A stretch of 64,000 bases of DNA. It comes from Aurelia coerulea (lineage: Eukaryota; Cnidaria; Scyphozoa; Semaeostomeae; Ulmaridae). The notes beneath the pieces were generated by a model, which had not been told where the DNA came from, ran no database searches, and worked only from the letters and a program-made list of their open reading frames with translations. Both the position numbers and the translations under genes were made by a program. Every line of letters starts with the position of its first letter. Positions within the stretch are counted from its first letter, which is position 1. Below are positions 49,378 through 60,576 of this stretch, piece by piece. Location: positions 25,307,001 to 25,371,000 of the forward strand of contig CM076948.1 in the NCBI GenBank assembly GCA_039566865.1, written 5' to 3'.

Positions 49378-52300
49378 CTATTTTTGCTCAAAAAGTAAGG
49401 CTATAGCCTTTACTTTCTCGGGAAAATAGGCCCTTTCTGAAGGTACCCATTTTTGCCAAAAAAGTAAGCCTATAGCCTTTATTCTTTTGGAAAAATAGGC
49501 CCTTTTCGAAAGTACCATTTTGCGGAAAAAAGTAAGGCTATAGCCTTTACTTTTTCGGGAAAATAGGCCCGTTTTGAAGGTACCTACTTTTGCCCAAAAC
49601 GTAAGCCTATAGCCTTTACTTTTTTGGAAAAATAGGCCCTTTTCGAAAATACCCATTTTGCGGAAAAAAGTAAGCCTATAGCCTTTACTTTTTCGGGAAA
49701 ATAGGCCCTTTTCGAAAGTACCTATTTTTGCTCAAAAAGTAAGGCTATAGCCTTTACTTTCTCGGGAAAATAGGCCCTTTCTGAAGGTACCCATTTTTGC
49801 CAAAAAAGTAAGCCTATAGCCTTTATTCTTTTGGAAAAATAGGCCCTTTTCGAAAGTACCATTTTGCGGAAAAAAGTAAGGCTATAGCCTTTACTTTTTC
49901 GGGAAAATAGGCCCGTTTTGAAGGTACCTATTTTTGCCCAAAACGTAAGCCTATAGCCTTTACTTTTTCGGTAAAATAGGCCCGTTTGGAAGGTACCTAT
50001 TTTTGCCCAAAACGTAAGCCTATAGCCTTTACTTTTTTGGAAAAATAGGCCCTTTTCGAAAGTACCCATTTTGCGGAAAAAAAGTAAGGCTATAGCCTTT
50101 ATATTTTCGGGTAATAGGCCCGTTTTGAAGGTACCTATTTTTGCCCAAAACGTAAGCCTATAGCCTTTACTTTTTCGGGAAAATAGGCCCTTTTCGAAAA
50201 TACCCATTTTGCGGAAAAAGTAAGCCTATAGCCTTTATTTTTTTGGAAAAATAGGCCCTTTTCGAAAGTACCTATTTTTGCTCAAAACGTAAGCCTATAG
50301 CCTTTAATTTTTCGGGAAAATAGGCCCTTTTCGAAAGTACCTATTTTTGCTCAAAAAGTAAGGCTATAGCCTTTACTTTCTCGGGAAAATATGCCCTTTC
50401 TGAAGGTACCCATTTTTGCCAAAAAAGTAAGCCTATAGCCTTTATTTTTTTGGAAAAATAGGCCCTTTTCGAAAGTACCATTTTGCGGAAAAAAGTAAGG
50501 CTATAGCCTTTACTTTTTCGGGAAAATAGGCCCGTTTTGAAGGTACCTACTTTTGCCCAAAAAGTAAGCCTATAGCCTTTACTTTTTTGGAAAAATAGGC
50601 CCTTTTTGAAAATACCCATTTTGCGGAAAAAAGTAAGCCTATAGCCTTTACTTTTTCGGGAAAATAGGCCCTTTTCGAAAGTACCTATTTTTGCTCAAAA
50701 AGTAAGGCTATAGCCTTTACTTTCTCGGGAAAATAGGCCCTTTCTGAAGGTACCCATTTTTGCCAAAAAAGTAAGCCTATAGCCTTTATTTTTTTGGAAA
50801 AATAGGCCCTTTTCGAAAGTACCATTTTGCGGAAAAAAGTAAGGCTATAGCCTTTACTTTTTCGGGAAAATAGGCCCGTTTTGAAGGTACCTACTTTTGC
50901 CCAAAAAGTAAGCCTATAGCCTTTACTTTTTTGGAAAAATAGGCCCTTTTTGAAAATACCCATTTTGCGGAAAAAAGTAAGCCTATAGCCTTTACTTTTT
51001 CGGGAAAATAGGCCCTTTTCGAAAGTACCTATTTTTGCTCAAAAAGTAAGGCTATAGCCTTTACTTTCTCGGGAAAATAGGCCCTTTCTGAAGGTACCCA
51101 TTTTTGCCAAAAAAGTAAGCCTATAGCCTTTATTCTTTTGGAAAAATAGGCCCTTTTCGAAAGTACCATTTTGCGGAAAAAAGTAAGGCTATAGCCTTTA
51201 CTTTTTCGGGAAAATAGGCCCGTTTTGAAGGTACCTACTTTTGCCCAAAACGTAAGCCTATAGCCTTTACTTTTTTGGAAAAATAGGCCCTTTTCGAAAA
51301 TACCCATTTTGCGGAAAAAAGTAAGCCTATAGCCTTTACTTTTTCGGGAAAATAGGCCCTTTTCGAAAGTACCTATTTTTGCTCAAAAAGTAAGGCTATA
51401 GCCTTTACTTTCTCGGGAAAATAGGCCCTTTCTGAAGGTACCCATTTTTGCCAAAAAAGTAAGCCTATAGCCTTTATTCTTTTGGAAAAATAGGCCCTTT
51501 TCGAAAGTACCATTTTGCGGAAAAAAGTAAGGCTATAGCCTTTACTTTTTCGGGAAAATAGGCCCGTTTTGAAGGTACCTATTTTTGCCCAAAACGTAAG
51601 CCTATAGCCTTTACTTTTTCGGTAAAATAGGCCCGTTTGGAAGGTACCTATTTTTGCCCAAAACGTAAGCCTATAGCCTTTACTTTTTTGGAAAAATAGG
51701 CCCTTTTCGAAAGTACCCATTTTGCGGAAAAAAAGTAAGGCTATAGCCTTTATATTTTCGGGTAATAGGCCCGTTTTGAAGGTACCTATTTTTGCCCAAA
51801 ACGTAAGCCTATAGCCTTTACTTTTTCGGGAAAATAGGCCCTTTTCGAAAATACCCATTTTGCGGAAAAAGTAAGCCTATAGCCTTTATTTTTTTGGAAA
51901 AATAGGCCCTTTTCGAAAGTACCTATTTTTGCTCAAAACGTAAGCCTATAGCCTTTAATTTTTCGGGAAAATAGGCCCTTTTCGAAAGTACCTATTTTTG
52001 CTCAAAAAGTAAGGCTATAGCCTTTACTTTCTCGGGAAAATATGCCCTTTCTGAAGGTACCCATTTTTGCCAAAAAAGTAAGCCTATAGCCTTTATTTTT
52101 TTGGAAAAATAGGCCCTTTTCGAAAGTACCATTTTGCGGAAAAAAGTAAGGCTATAGCCTTTACTTTTTCGGGAAAATAGGCCCGTTTTGAAGGTACCTA
52201 CTTTTGCCCAAAAAGTAAGCCTATAGCCTTTACTTTTTTGGAAAAATAGGCCCTTTTTGAAAATACCCATTTTGCGGAAAAAAGTAAGCCTATAGCCTTT

Positions 52301-53500
52301 ACTTTTTCGGGAAAATAGGCCCTTTTCGAAAGTACCTATTTTTGCTCAAAAAGTAAGGCTATAGCCTTTACTTTCTCGGGAAAATAGGCCCTTTCTGAAG
52401 GTACCCATTTTTGCCAAAAAAGTAAGCCTATAGCCTTTATTTTTTTGGAAAAATAGGCCCTTTTCGAAAGTACCATTTTGCGGAAAAAAGTAAGGCTATA
52501 GCCTTTACTTTTTCGGGAAAATAGGCCCGTTTTGAAGGTACCTACTTTTGCCCAAAAAGTAAGCCTATAGCCTTTACTTTTTTGGAAAAATAGGCCCTTT
52601 TTGAAAATACCCATTTTGCGGAAAAAAGTAAGCCTATAGCCTTTACTTTTTCGGGAAAATAGGCCCTTTTCGAAAGTACCTATTTTTGCTCAAAAAGTAA
52701 GGCTATAGCCTTTACTTTCTCGGGAAAATAGGCCCTTTCTGAAGGTACCCATTTTTGCCAAAAAAGTAAGCCTATAGCCTTTATTCTTTTGGAAAAATAG
52801 GCCCTTTTCGAAAGTACCATTTTGCGGAAAAAAGTAAGGCTATAGCCTTTACTTTTTCGGGAAAATAGGCCCGTTTTGAAGGTACCTACTTTTGCCCAAA
52901 ACGTAAGCCTATAGCCTTTACTTTTTTGGAAAAATAGGCCCTTTTCGAAAATACCCATTTTGCGGAAAAAAGTAAGCCTATAGCCTTTACTTTTTCGGGA
53001 AAATAGGCCCTTTTCGAAAGTACCTATTTTTGCTCAAAAAGTAAGGCTATAGCCTTTACTTTCTCGGGAAAATAGGCCCTTTCTGAAGGTACCCATTTTT
53101 GCCAAAAAAGTAAGCCTATAGCCTTTATTCTTTTGGAAAAATAGGCCCTTTTCGAAAGTACCATTTTGCGGAAAAAAGTAAGGCTATAGCCTTTACTTTT
53201 TCGGGAAAATAGGCCCGTTTTGAAGGTACCTATTTTTGCCCAAAACGTAAGCCTATAGCCTTTACTTTTTCGGTAAAATAGGCCCGTTTGGAAGGTACCT
53301 ATTTTTGCCCAAAACGTAAGCCTATAGCCTTTACTTTTTTGGAAAAATAGGCCCTTTTCGAAAGTACCCATTTTGCGGAAAAAAAGTAAGGCTATAGCCT
53401 TTATATTTTCGGGTAATAGGCCCGTTTTGAAGGTACCTATTTTTGCCCAAAACGTAAGCCTATAGCCTTTACTTTTTCGGGAAAATAGGCCCTTTTCGAA
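49378..53500. repeat. Most homogeneous part of the satellite: ~2.5 copies of the 1651-bp unit
   Basis: Each 1651-bp unit consists of three 344-bp blocks plus a 619-bp block. Private variants such as CTCGGGAAAATATGCCC recur at the same phase in each copy, showing recent block duplication. Confidence 0.88.
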
Positions 53501-55678
53501 AATACCCATTTTGCGGAAAAAAGTAAGGCTATAGCCTTTACTTTTTCGGGAAAATAGGCCCGTTTTGAAGGTACCTACTTTTGCCCAAAACGTAAGCCTA
53601 TAGCCTTTACTTTTTTGGAAAAATAGGCCCTTTTCGAAAATACCCATTTTGCGGAAAAAAGTAAGGCTATAGCCTTTACTTTTTCGGGAAAATAGGCCCG
53701 TTTTGAAGGTACCTACTTTTGCCCAAAAAGTAAGCCTATAGCCTTTACTTTTTTGGAAAAATAGGCCCTTTTCGAAAATACCCATTTTGCGGAAAAAAGT
53801 AAGGCTATAGCCTTTACTTTTTCGGGAAAATAGGCCCGTTTTGAAGGTACCTATTTTTGCCCAAAACGTAAGCCTATAGCCTTTACTTTTTTGGAAAAAT
53901 AGGCCCTTTTCGAAAGTACCCATTTTGCGGAAAAAAAGTAAGGCTATAGCCTTTACTTTTTCGGGAAAATAGGCCCGTTTTGAAGGTACCTATTTTTGCA
54001 CAAAACGTAAGCCTATAGCCTTTACTTTTTCGGGAAAATAGGCCCTTTTCGAAAATACCCATTTTGCGGAAAAAAGTAAGCCTATAGCCTTTACCTTTTT
54101 GGGAAAATAGGCCCTTTTCCAAAATACCTATTTTTGCTCAAAAAGTGAGGCTATAGCCTTTACTTTCTCGGGAAGATAGGCCCTTTCTGAAGGTACCCCT
54201 TTTCGCCCAAAAAGTAAGCCTATAGCCTTTACTTTTTTGGAAAAATAGGCCCTTTTCGAAAGTACCTATTTTTGTTCAAAAAGTAAGGATATAGCCTTTA
54301 CTTTCTCGGGAAAATAGGCCCTTTCTGAAGGTACCCATTTTTGCCAAAAATGTAAGCCTATAGCCTTTATTTTTTTGGAAAAATAGGCCCTTTTCGAAAG
54401 TACCTATTTTTGCTCAAAAAGTAAGGCTATGGCCTTTACTTTCTCGGGAAGATAGGCCCTTTCTGAAGGTACCCATTTTTGCCCAAAAAGTAAGCCTATA
54501 GCCTTCACTTTTTTGGAAAAATAGGCCCTTTTCGAAAGTACCCATTTGGCGGAAAAAAGAAAGGCTATAGCCTTTACTTTTTCGGGAAAATAGGCCCGTT
54601 TTGAAGGTACCTATTTTTGCCCAAAACGTAAGCCTATAGCCTTTACTTTTTTGGAAAAATAGGCCCTTTTCGAAAGTACTCATTTTGCGGAAAAAAAGTA
54701 AGCCTATAGCCTTTACTCTTTCGGGAAAATAGGCCCTTTTCGAAAATACCCATTTTGCGGAAAAAAGTAAGCCTATAGCCTTTACCTTTTTGGGAAAATA
54801 GGCCCTTTTCCAAAATACCTATTTTTGCTCAAAAAGTAAGGCGATAGCCTTTACTTTCTCGGGAAGATAGGCCCTTTCTGAAGGTACCCATTTTCGCCCA
54901 AAAAGTAAGCCTATAGCCTTTACTTTTTTGGAAAACTAGGCCCTTTTCGAAAATACCTATTTTTGCTCAAAGAGTAAGGCTATAGCCTTTATTTTTTTGG
55001 AAAAATAGGCCCTTTTCGAAAGTACCTATTTTTGTTCAAAAAGTAAGGATATAGCCTTTACTTTCTCGGGAAAATAGGCCCTTTCTGAAGGTACCCATTT
55101 TTGCCAAAAAAGTAAGCCTATAGCCTTTATTTTTTTGGAAAAATAGGCCCTTTTCGAAAGTACCTATTTTTGCTCAAAAAGTAAGGCTATGGCCTTTACT
55201 TTCTCGGGAAGATAGGCCCTTTCTGAAGGTACCCATTTTTGGCCAAAAAGTAAGCCTATAGCCTTCACTTTTTTGGAAAAATACGCCCTTTTCGAAAGTA
55301 CCCATTTGGCGGAAAAAAGAAAGGCTATAGCCTTTACTTTTTCGCGAAAATAGGCCCTTTTTGAAGGTACCCATTTTTGCCCAAAAAGTAAGCCTATACC
55401 CTTTACTTTTTTGGGAAAATAGGCCCTTTTCGAAAATACCTATTTTTGACCAAAAAGTAAGCCTACAACATTTACTTTCAAAAGCAAGGCTATAACCTTT
55501 GAAAGATATTTGATATTTATAGCAGGAAGGCCTGAAATAAATCCACAAATATTGGACAGACCTTTCCTCAAGGTTTTGTTTGAGAAAAAGAGAAAAATTT
55601 AATTAGAATCATCAGAGCGTGAAATACTAAATTCCAGTGGTGTAATTCTACAGCTTCTATTGATTCTATGCGACTAAA

Positions 55679-55796
55679 GTCTGTTTGAAATTAGATGTTA
55701 CCTGAGATTGGCGATAACGCGAAATTGCTCATGCAAAATACTTGAATTGGTACTATTCGCAGGTATTTTCACGTGACATCTAATCTGAAACAGACT
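55679..55796. mobile_element. ATGTCA-type MITE
   Basis: GTCTGTTTGAAATTAGATGT at the left and ACATCTAATCTGAAACAGAC at the right are inverted ends; the interior has GATAACGCGAAATTGC. Confidence 0.82.
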
Positions 55797-55879
55797 ATAA
55801 TTTGATATTATAACAGACGTAAACTAGACCAAACTACACGAGCTTTATCGAGAGACCAAAACATTTACTGTACTTGTAC

Positions 55880-56303
55880 CAAAATCCACCTTTTCAAGGT
55901 AAGAGGCGCGAAAGCGGAAGTTTTTTGTTATTTGAGATATTGCATTTTTGAGGCCAAAATCTTGTTCTGCGTGCAAAGTTTAGCAAAGTAGCAAATTTTC
56001 ACATTCATATATGTCTTGATTTCAAAATTATGAACATTTTAAGAATTTAAAGTCATAAGGGCTTTGACCGTGAAATCAAAGTTTGGACAAATTTTTGTCC
56101 AAACTCCGATTTCCACGGTCAAAGCCCTTATGAACGGAAATTTTTTACATCATTACAATTTCTAATAAGAGACAGATATGAATGTGAAAATTTGTCTGAA
56201 GACTAAACCTTGTACGCACAATAAGATTTTAGTCTCGAAAAAGCAAAATCTCAAACAACAAAATACTTCCGCTTTCGCGCCTCTTACCTTGAAAAGGTGG
56301 ATG
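55880..56303. mobile_element. CCACCTTTTCAAGGTAAGAGG-ended palindrome
   Basis: CCACCTTTTCAAGGTAAGAG at the left and CTCTTACCTTGAAAAGGTGG at the right, with GGCGCGAAAGCGGAAGT paired as well. A second inverted pair near the centre (AAAGCCCTTATGA) makes the whole ~420 bp a long hairpin. Confidence 0.82.
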
Positions 56304-56311
56304 ATGACAAG

Positions 56312-56430
56312 AAGTCTGCCTCCAATTAGCTGTCACCTGAAAATGCCCGCGAAGAACGGCAAATGAAGTGTTTTGAATGACTCATTTTGCAAATTTCATG
56401 TGCCATCTGATTTGAGACGGACCCTGGGAG
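56312..56430. mobile_element. ATGTCA-type MITE, diverged
   Basis: GTCTGCCTCCAATTAGCTGT at the left and GCCATCTGATTTGAGACGGA at the right. Confidence 0.6.
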
Positions 56431-57064
56431 GGGGGGGGGGCTAAAATAACTAAAGACCTAGAAGCTATGACCTAGTTTACACTTTTTGTTTCCACTAAAC
56501 ACTAAACAGTTTACACTAAACCGGTACAATTTTGATTTGCTACAAACAAAAGTGGTTTTGATTGCAAAGCGTTTATACTGCCCCAGAAAAAATTATTCCG
56601 AAGATAAAAAGAACGAAAATGTCACGGATTAGCAGAAAAACGGGAGACTGATCAGTGACACTTGTTACAGATTCAAAGTTGTACCTGTACAGTGAAAAAC
56701 GGTCTATATCTAGGTGTAAAAAATGTGTTTAAAGATTTTTAACCTCGAACCGCTCCAAGAGATATAGGTACCAAAAAAGCCGTTTTCGACTTCAAGTAAC
56801 TACGTGTGTGTGCTCTACAGTCTCCGCGTTACTACACTATAGTTTAATACAGTCTCTATCATCCTATAGGTTAGGTGTATAAATTTTACATTATTTCATT
56901 CTATAATGATCTAAAGTACAATGACTAAAGTGGGTTCCCTTTCAAAATACCCCAGACGGAAACATCGTCTTTTACACTTTGAGTCGAAACAAATTTTGGA
57001 GCTGGAAACATCAATGAAATTTGAAAATTATAGGAATGTCAAATATTCCTTTATAGATAGTATA
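56431..57064. other. Unassigned sequence
   Basis: A CACTAAAC/TTTACACTAAAC motif repeats around 56495-56525. No gene or element ends recognised. Confidence 0.4.
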
Positions 57065-57179
57065 TACAGTAGTGTCCCGCATATAAGAAAAAACTTTTTC
57101 AATTTCAGGTCTGATGCATTTCTTATAAAATGAGATAAACTTGCAAATCAGGGTAAAGTTTCTTATTACAAAAATCATA

Positions 57180-57388
57180 CCGGGTGTCGCAAAATGATGT
57201 ATTATCGTTTGATTGCTATATGTCCATAACCGATGAACCGATTTTCAAAAACTGGTAAAACCACAGCCAACATCTTAACATCCAATTTAGACTTTAGGCA
57301 ATCAAATAAAACAAAGTTTTTGAAAATCCGTTCATTGGTTATGGACATATAGCAATCAAACAATAATACATCATTTTGGGATAACCGG
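57180..57388. mobile_element. CCGGGTG-type palindromic element, TA-flanked (209 bp)
   Basis: CCGGGTGTCGCAAAATGATG at the left and CATCATTTTGGGATAACCGG at the right; TA at 57178-57179 and 57389-57390. Arms pair through TTGATTGCTATATGTCCATA. Confidence 0.85.
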
Positions 57389-57401
57389 TATACTATTGAC
57401 C

Positions 57402-58002
57402 AACAAGAGCAGATTTTGTAATACAATAGCAACAGTTGCGTTTGATTGACAACTCAATTCAAAGCGATTAGCGGCTGCAGACAAAGGAAATTCTCTCAAC
57501 CAGTAATTCAAAACAAACAAAGCCGCAAAAGTTTCCCAAAAACTGGTAGGGCAAACTCTCGCCTTGTGCAAGTGAAAGATGGTTTTTAAGGGAAGTTATG
57601 TGCTTATAGCAAAAGAAGAAGGGTAAATCTAAAGTTCTGTCGCTTAGATTATGTTTATTTGATTTAGGAACTGTTTTGTAATCGTTTCATTTTAAGCCCT
57701 AAAGACGCGAGAATTACAATGCCTTCTGCTCCGCTCCTGAATCAAATAAATATAATCTAAGCGACAGAACTTTAGATTTACCCTTCTTCTTTCGCTATAA
57801 GCACATAACTTCCCTTAAAAACCATCTTTCGCTTGCACAAGGCGAGAGTTTGCCCTACCAGTTTTGGGGAAACTTTTGCGGCTTTGTTTGTTTTGAATTA
57901 TTGGTTGAGAGAATTTCCTTTGTCTGCAGCCGCTAATCGCTTTGAACTGAGGTGTCAATCAAACGCAACTGTTGCTATTATATTACAAAATCTGCTCTTG
58001 TT
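57402..58002. mobile_element. ~600-bp foldback family, copy f, 9-bp TSD CTATTGACC
   Basis: AACAAGAGCAGATTTTG to CAAAATCTGCTCTTGTT, with CTATTGACC at 57393-57401 and 58003-58011. Confidence 0.93.
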
Positions 58003-58344
58003 CTATTGACCCAGACATGATCTCTATGAGACTGATTATTATTTTGAATTGTATTTGTAAATTTTCACTTCCAGAAAATGCTACAGTTATTTCAGGAAGG
58101 TGCTTTTTGCTTTGTTGCATACAAAATTATTGTTTTCATTTGAATAGGTACATTACAATACAACTGGAAAGCTGAAAAATTCCAAAGTTTCAACCCATAG
58201 TTTTTAAATAAGAAACAAGTTTTTTTTCAGACCTTAACAAGTTTCTTATAAAATGGGGTATTATTTTAAAAATCAGGGTCTGTGTTTCTTAAATTTGTGT
58301 TTCTTATATGCGGGACACTACTGTATATCAACGAAAGAAGTAAT

Positions 58345-58456
58345 GTCTCAAATTGGATGTCACTTGAGATTTGCGATAACGCAAAAATTTTCTTGTACAA
58401 CAGTTTGATTGTATTGATTCGCGAATATTTTGACATGAGATCTCATTTGAGACGGA
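58345..58456. mobile_element. ATGTCA-type MITE
   Basis: GTCTCAAATTGGATGTCACT at the left and ACATGAGATCTCATTTGAGA at the right, interior GATAACGCAAAAATT. Confidence 0.78.
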
Positions 58457-58905
58457 CTTTAATTTCAGAAGTATTGATCATCGTAGCTGTGGGTTTGAAT
58501 TGGTGAAATTCTGATATTATGTGAGCAATGGTTTTGAAGCATACTGCAAAACTGCACAGAATCGTTATCTGGGTACTACTCGAATGTTCTTTCATGGGTA
58601 AACCCCCAGATAATCGAGGGGAGAGGTGGCATCTTAGTAAGTTGGTGGTACAGCAGGGACGTGTCGTTTCTGGGGTATTGTTTTGAAAAAGTTGTGGAAT
58701 GATATTTTCAGACATCTTGCAGAATTTGGTGCTGTTCTGGAAAAAATTGACAAAAATATAGAAATTATGGCACTTATTTCATAATTTGTGGAACTATTGC
58801 CCAGATTTTCACTAAAATCGAGGAACTACGACCCTAAAATCCTACAAACTTGAGTAATTATCGGTAGGATTTTTCTGGCAAAATAGCACGTCCCATTAGA
58901 TGAAA
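58457..58905. other. Unassigned sequence
   Basis: No supported feature. Confidence 0.35.
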
Positions 58906-58907
58906 GG

Positions 58908-59232
58908 TTAAAGGCAATGTGTCCATGTAATTACAGCCGCGTATACGCTCTTGTCAAAATATGCTGACATGATGCTGACGAAGAGCCCCAAGAGCGCACT
59001 GTGATTGGTAGAATTTAACTGATCACATGCAAAAACAAGAATTTAAATTTGACAGCGAGGCTGCCTGCTGTGAGATTTCGGGTTCAGCTCTGGAAGCGCA
59101 ACCGCAAGTAGGTCATCCGTCTGCTTTTATTAGAGCTGGCTATCTTTTTAGTACTACGGTGAAATGATCACATGAAATATCACGTGAAAATAGCAAAGTC
59201 GCTGTACCTTAATGGACACATTACCTTTCAAG
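58908..59232. mobile_element. AAAGGCAATGTGTCCAT-ended inverted-repeat element
   Basis: TTAAAGGCAATGTGTCCATG at the left and AATGGACACATTACCTTTC at the right, with TACAGCCGCG / GCGCTGTA-like pairing inside. TSD unclear. Confidence 0.6.
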
Positions 59233-59388
59233 ATCTAACTTCGAAATTTGGCGCGATAAATTTGACCATGAGTGGCGTACGACTACAATTTGATCATTTC
59301 ACTAAATTATATACAATATCTCAGTTGTTAATTCTTGATAAGAGCATACGCGTCAAATCGTTAAAAAGATTGCAAAAATGGTTAATGC

Positions 59389-59712
59389 AACAAGGACAGA
59401 TAATATCATAATATGATCCACTAGTTTTGATTGACACCCAAGTATAAAGCGATTATATGCCCGAAGCAGATGTTTAGGTGCATCCGTCTTCTTTCGATAT
59501 AGGGTCATTTTTGCTCTTAAAAACCACTTATGGAATGCACAGCAAGCGAACTAGCTGCCTGGGTTTTAGAGCAACTTTTGCGGCCTGCTTTGTTTTGCTT
59601 ATGAGTTGACCGACTGCGCCTAGAATTCCCTTTGTTTGCATTCGCCAATCATTTTGTACCTCGGTATGGATAAAAACTGGCGGATCCGATTGTAACATTA
59701 TCTGTCCTTGTT
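59389..59712. mobile_element. ~600-bp foldback family, copy g, old and shortened, 9-bp TSD
   Basis: AACAAGGACAGATAATAT to ATTATCTGTCCTTGTT. The TSD GGTTAATGC (59380-59388) matches GGTTAACGC on the right once the TTAA element at 59719-59923 is removed. Confidence 0.82.
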
Positions 59713-59718
59713 GGTTAA

Positions 59719-59923
59719 AGGCAGTCTGTCATGTATCTGATTGGCCACAAAGTCAGAACTCAACACAACGGAGGTCTTTGTGGATCTGTGTATTTGGAAT
59801 AAAGGAAGGCTGATCGTTTATCACTTTCTATGGTCGTAGAAATTAATTAGGATAAGCAGCCATTCAATTCTCATATTCTTTGTATTGCCCTTATCACCCA
59901 ATCAAATGCTTGACAGACTGCCC
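59719..59923. mobile_element. piggyBac-like MITE (205 bp) inside a TSD
   Basis: AGGCAGTCTGTCATG at the left and CTTGACAGACTGCCC at the right; TTAA at 59715-59718 and 59924-59927. The TTAA belongs to the right-hand 9-bp TSD of the foldback at 59389-59712. Confidence 0.8.
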
Positions 59924-59930
59924 TTAACGC

Positions 59931-60576
59931 ATTTTCGTCTTTATTGAATGGCTTGAAAGGAACTTCAGATACTTTAAAATGTATAGCTTCTTGGCGATTG
60001 CTGATTTTTTGATGTAAAGTTTTGAATAAAATTCACATCATCGCAAATCCAAAATTAATAGTAGACTTTCGACGTGATTCTTCTCATTCGTTCAATATAT
60101 CTAATCTGATTTTTTATTTCCTCTCGATAACCATCCAATTCAATGAGCGATACTGGGACTTATGTACTGAGTCTTCATCAACAGAGGAAACGTGGTACAA
60201 TCATCAATAACACCATAGTTTAACAATGATCATGTGTCTTCCTACGCCAAGAACGGTACAGTATTTATGTATCTATCTTTAATTCATCATGAAAGGAAAA
60301 GACTAGTAACGACTTGCAATATCTTTTTAATGATTGACGCTATGCTGGTCATAAGAAGTATTTCGTTACATGTTCTCCATACCTTCATATGCATCAGGCC
60401 ATGCCATAAAACCCTTCATATCTCAAATTCTTTCTTACGCTTGTCCTTCTACATTGCTGACTGTCATCGAACAATAGTAGCAACTTCGGATCAGATTCAA
60501 AATCCCCGCAACAAATGCTCCTGTGAAGAAAAGAAACGTCTTTAAATAAATGATTTGCGGAATAGAATTTAAAAAT
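59931..60576. other. Unassigned sequence
   Basis: A 103-codon frame at 60234-60545 has no recognisable domain or coding signal; otherwise nothing seen. Confidence 0.35.

Larger units (their letters stand above)
44097..55505. repeat. 69-bp satellite array with 344-bp and 1651-bp higher-order repeats
   Basis: Roughly 150 monomers built on AAGCCTATAGCCTTTACTTT, CGGGAAAATAGGCCC and TTTCGAAAGTACCCATTTT. Two monomer types differ in the last third (TGCCCAAAAAGT versus TGCGGAAAAAAGT). Identical segments recur every 344 bp (five monomers minus one base; for example 50341, 50685, 51029, 51373) and the whole pattern every 1651 bp (49378/51029/52680, 49722/51373/53024, 50341/51992, 50685/52336). Edges are more diverged than the centre. 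On the minus strand the 69-bp unit stays open for up to 299 codons (GLFSRKSKGYSLTFF), a by-product of a period divisible by three. Confidence 0.95.
57067..58323. mobile_element. Mariner/pogo-like element, TA-flanked, with two nested insertions
   Basis: CAGTAGTGTCCCGCATATAA at the left and TTATATGCGGGACACTACTG at the right; TA at 57065-57066 and 58324-58325. Inner TTTCTTATAAAATG words also mirror. Elements 57180-57388 and 57402-58002 are inserted inside; no transposase frame. Confidence 0.85.

Noticed and set aside
53024..53923. 299-codon minus-strand reading frame and similar frames across the satellite
   Set aside because: The 69-bp unit is divisible by three and lacks a stop in that frame; frames break wherever single-base losses occur, and no codon-level constraint is visible.
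44097..55505. CRISPR-like regular repeat array
   Set aside because: Monomers are directly adjacent without unique spacers, and the genome is eukaryotic.
60234..60545. 103-codon plus-strand frame
   Set aside because: No domain, no splice signals, and composition like the surrounding AT-rich DNA.
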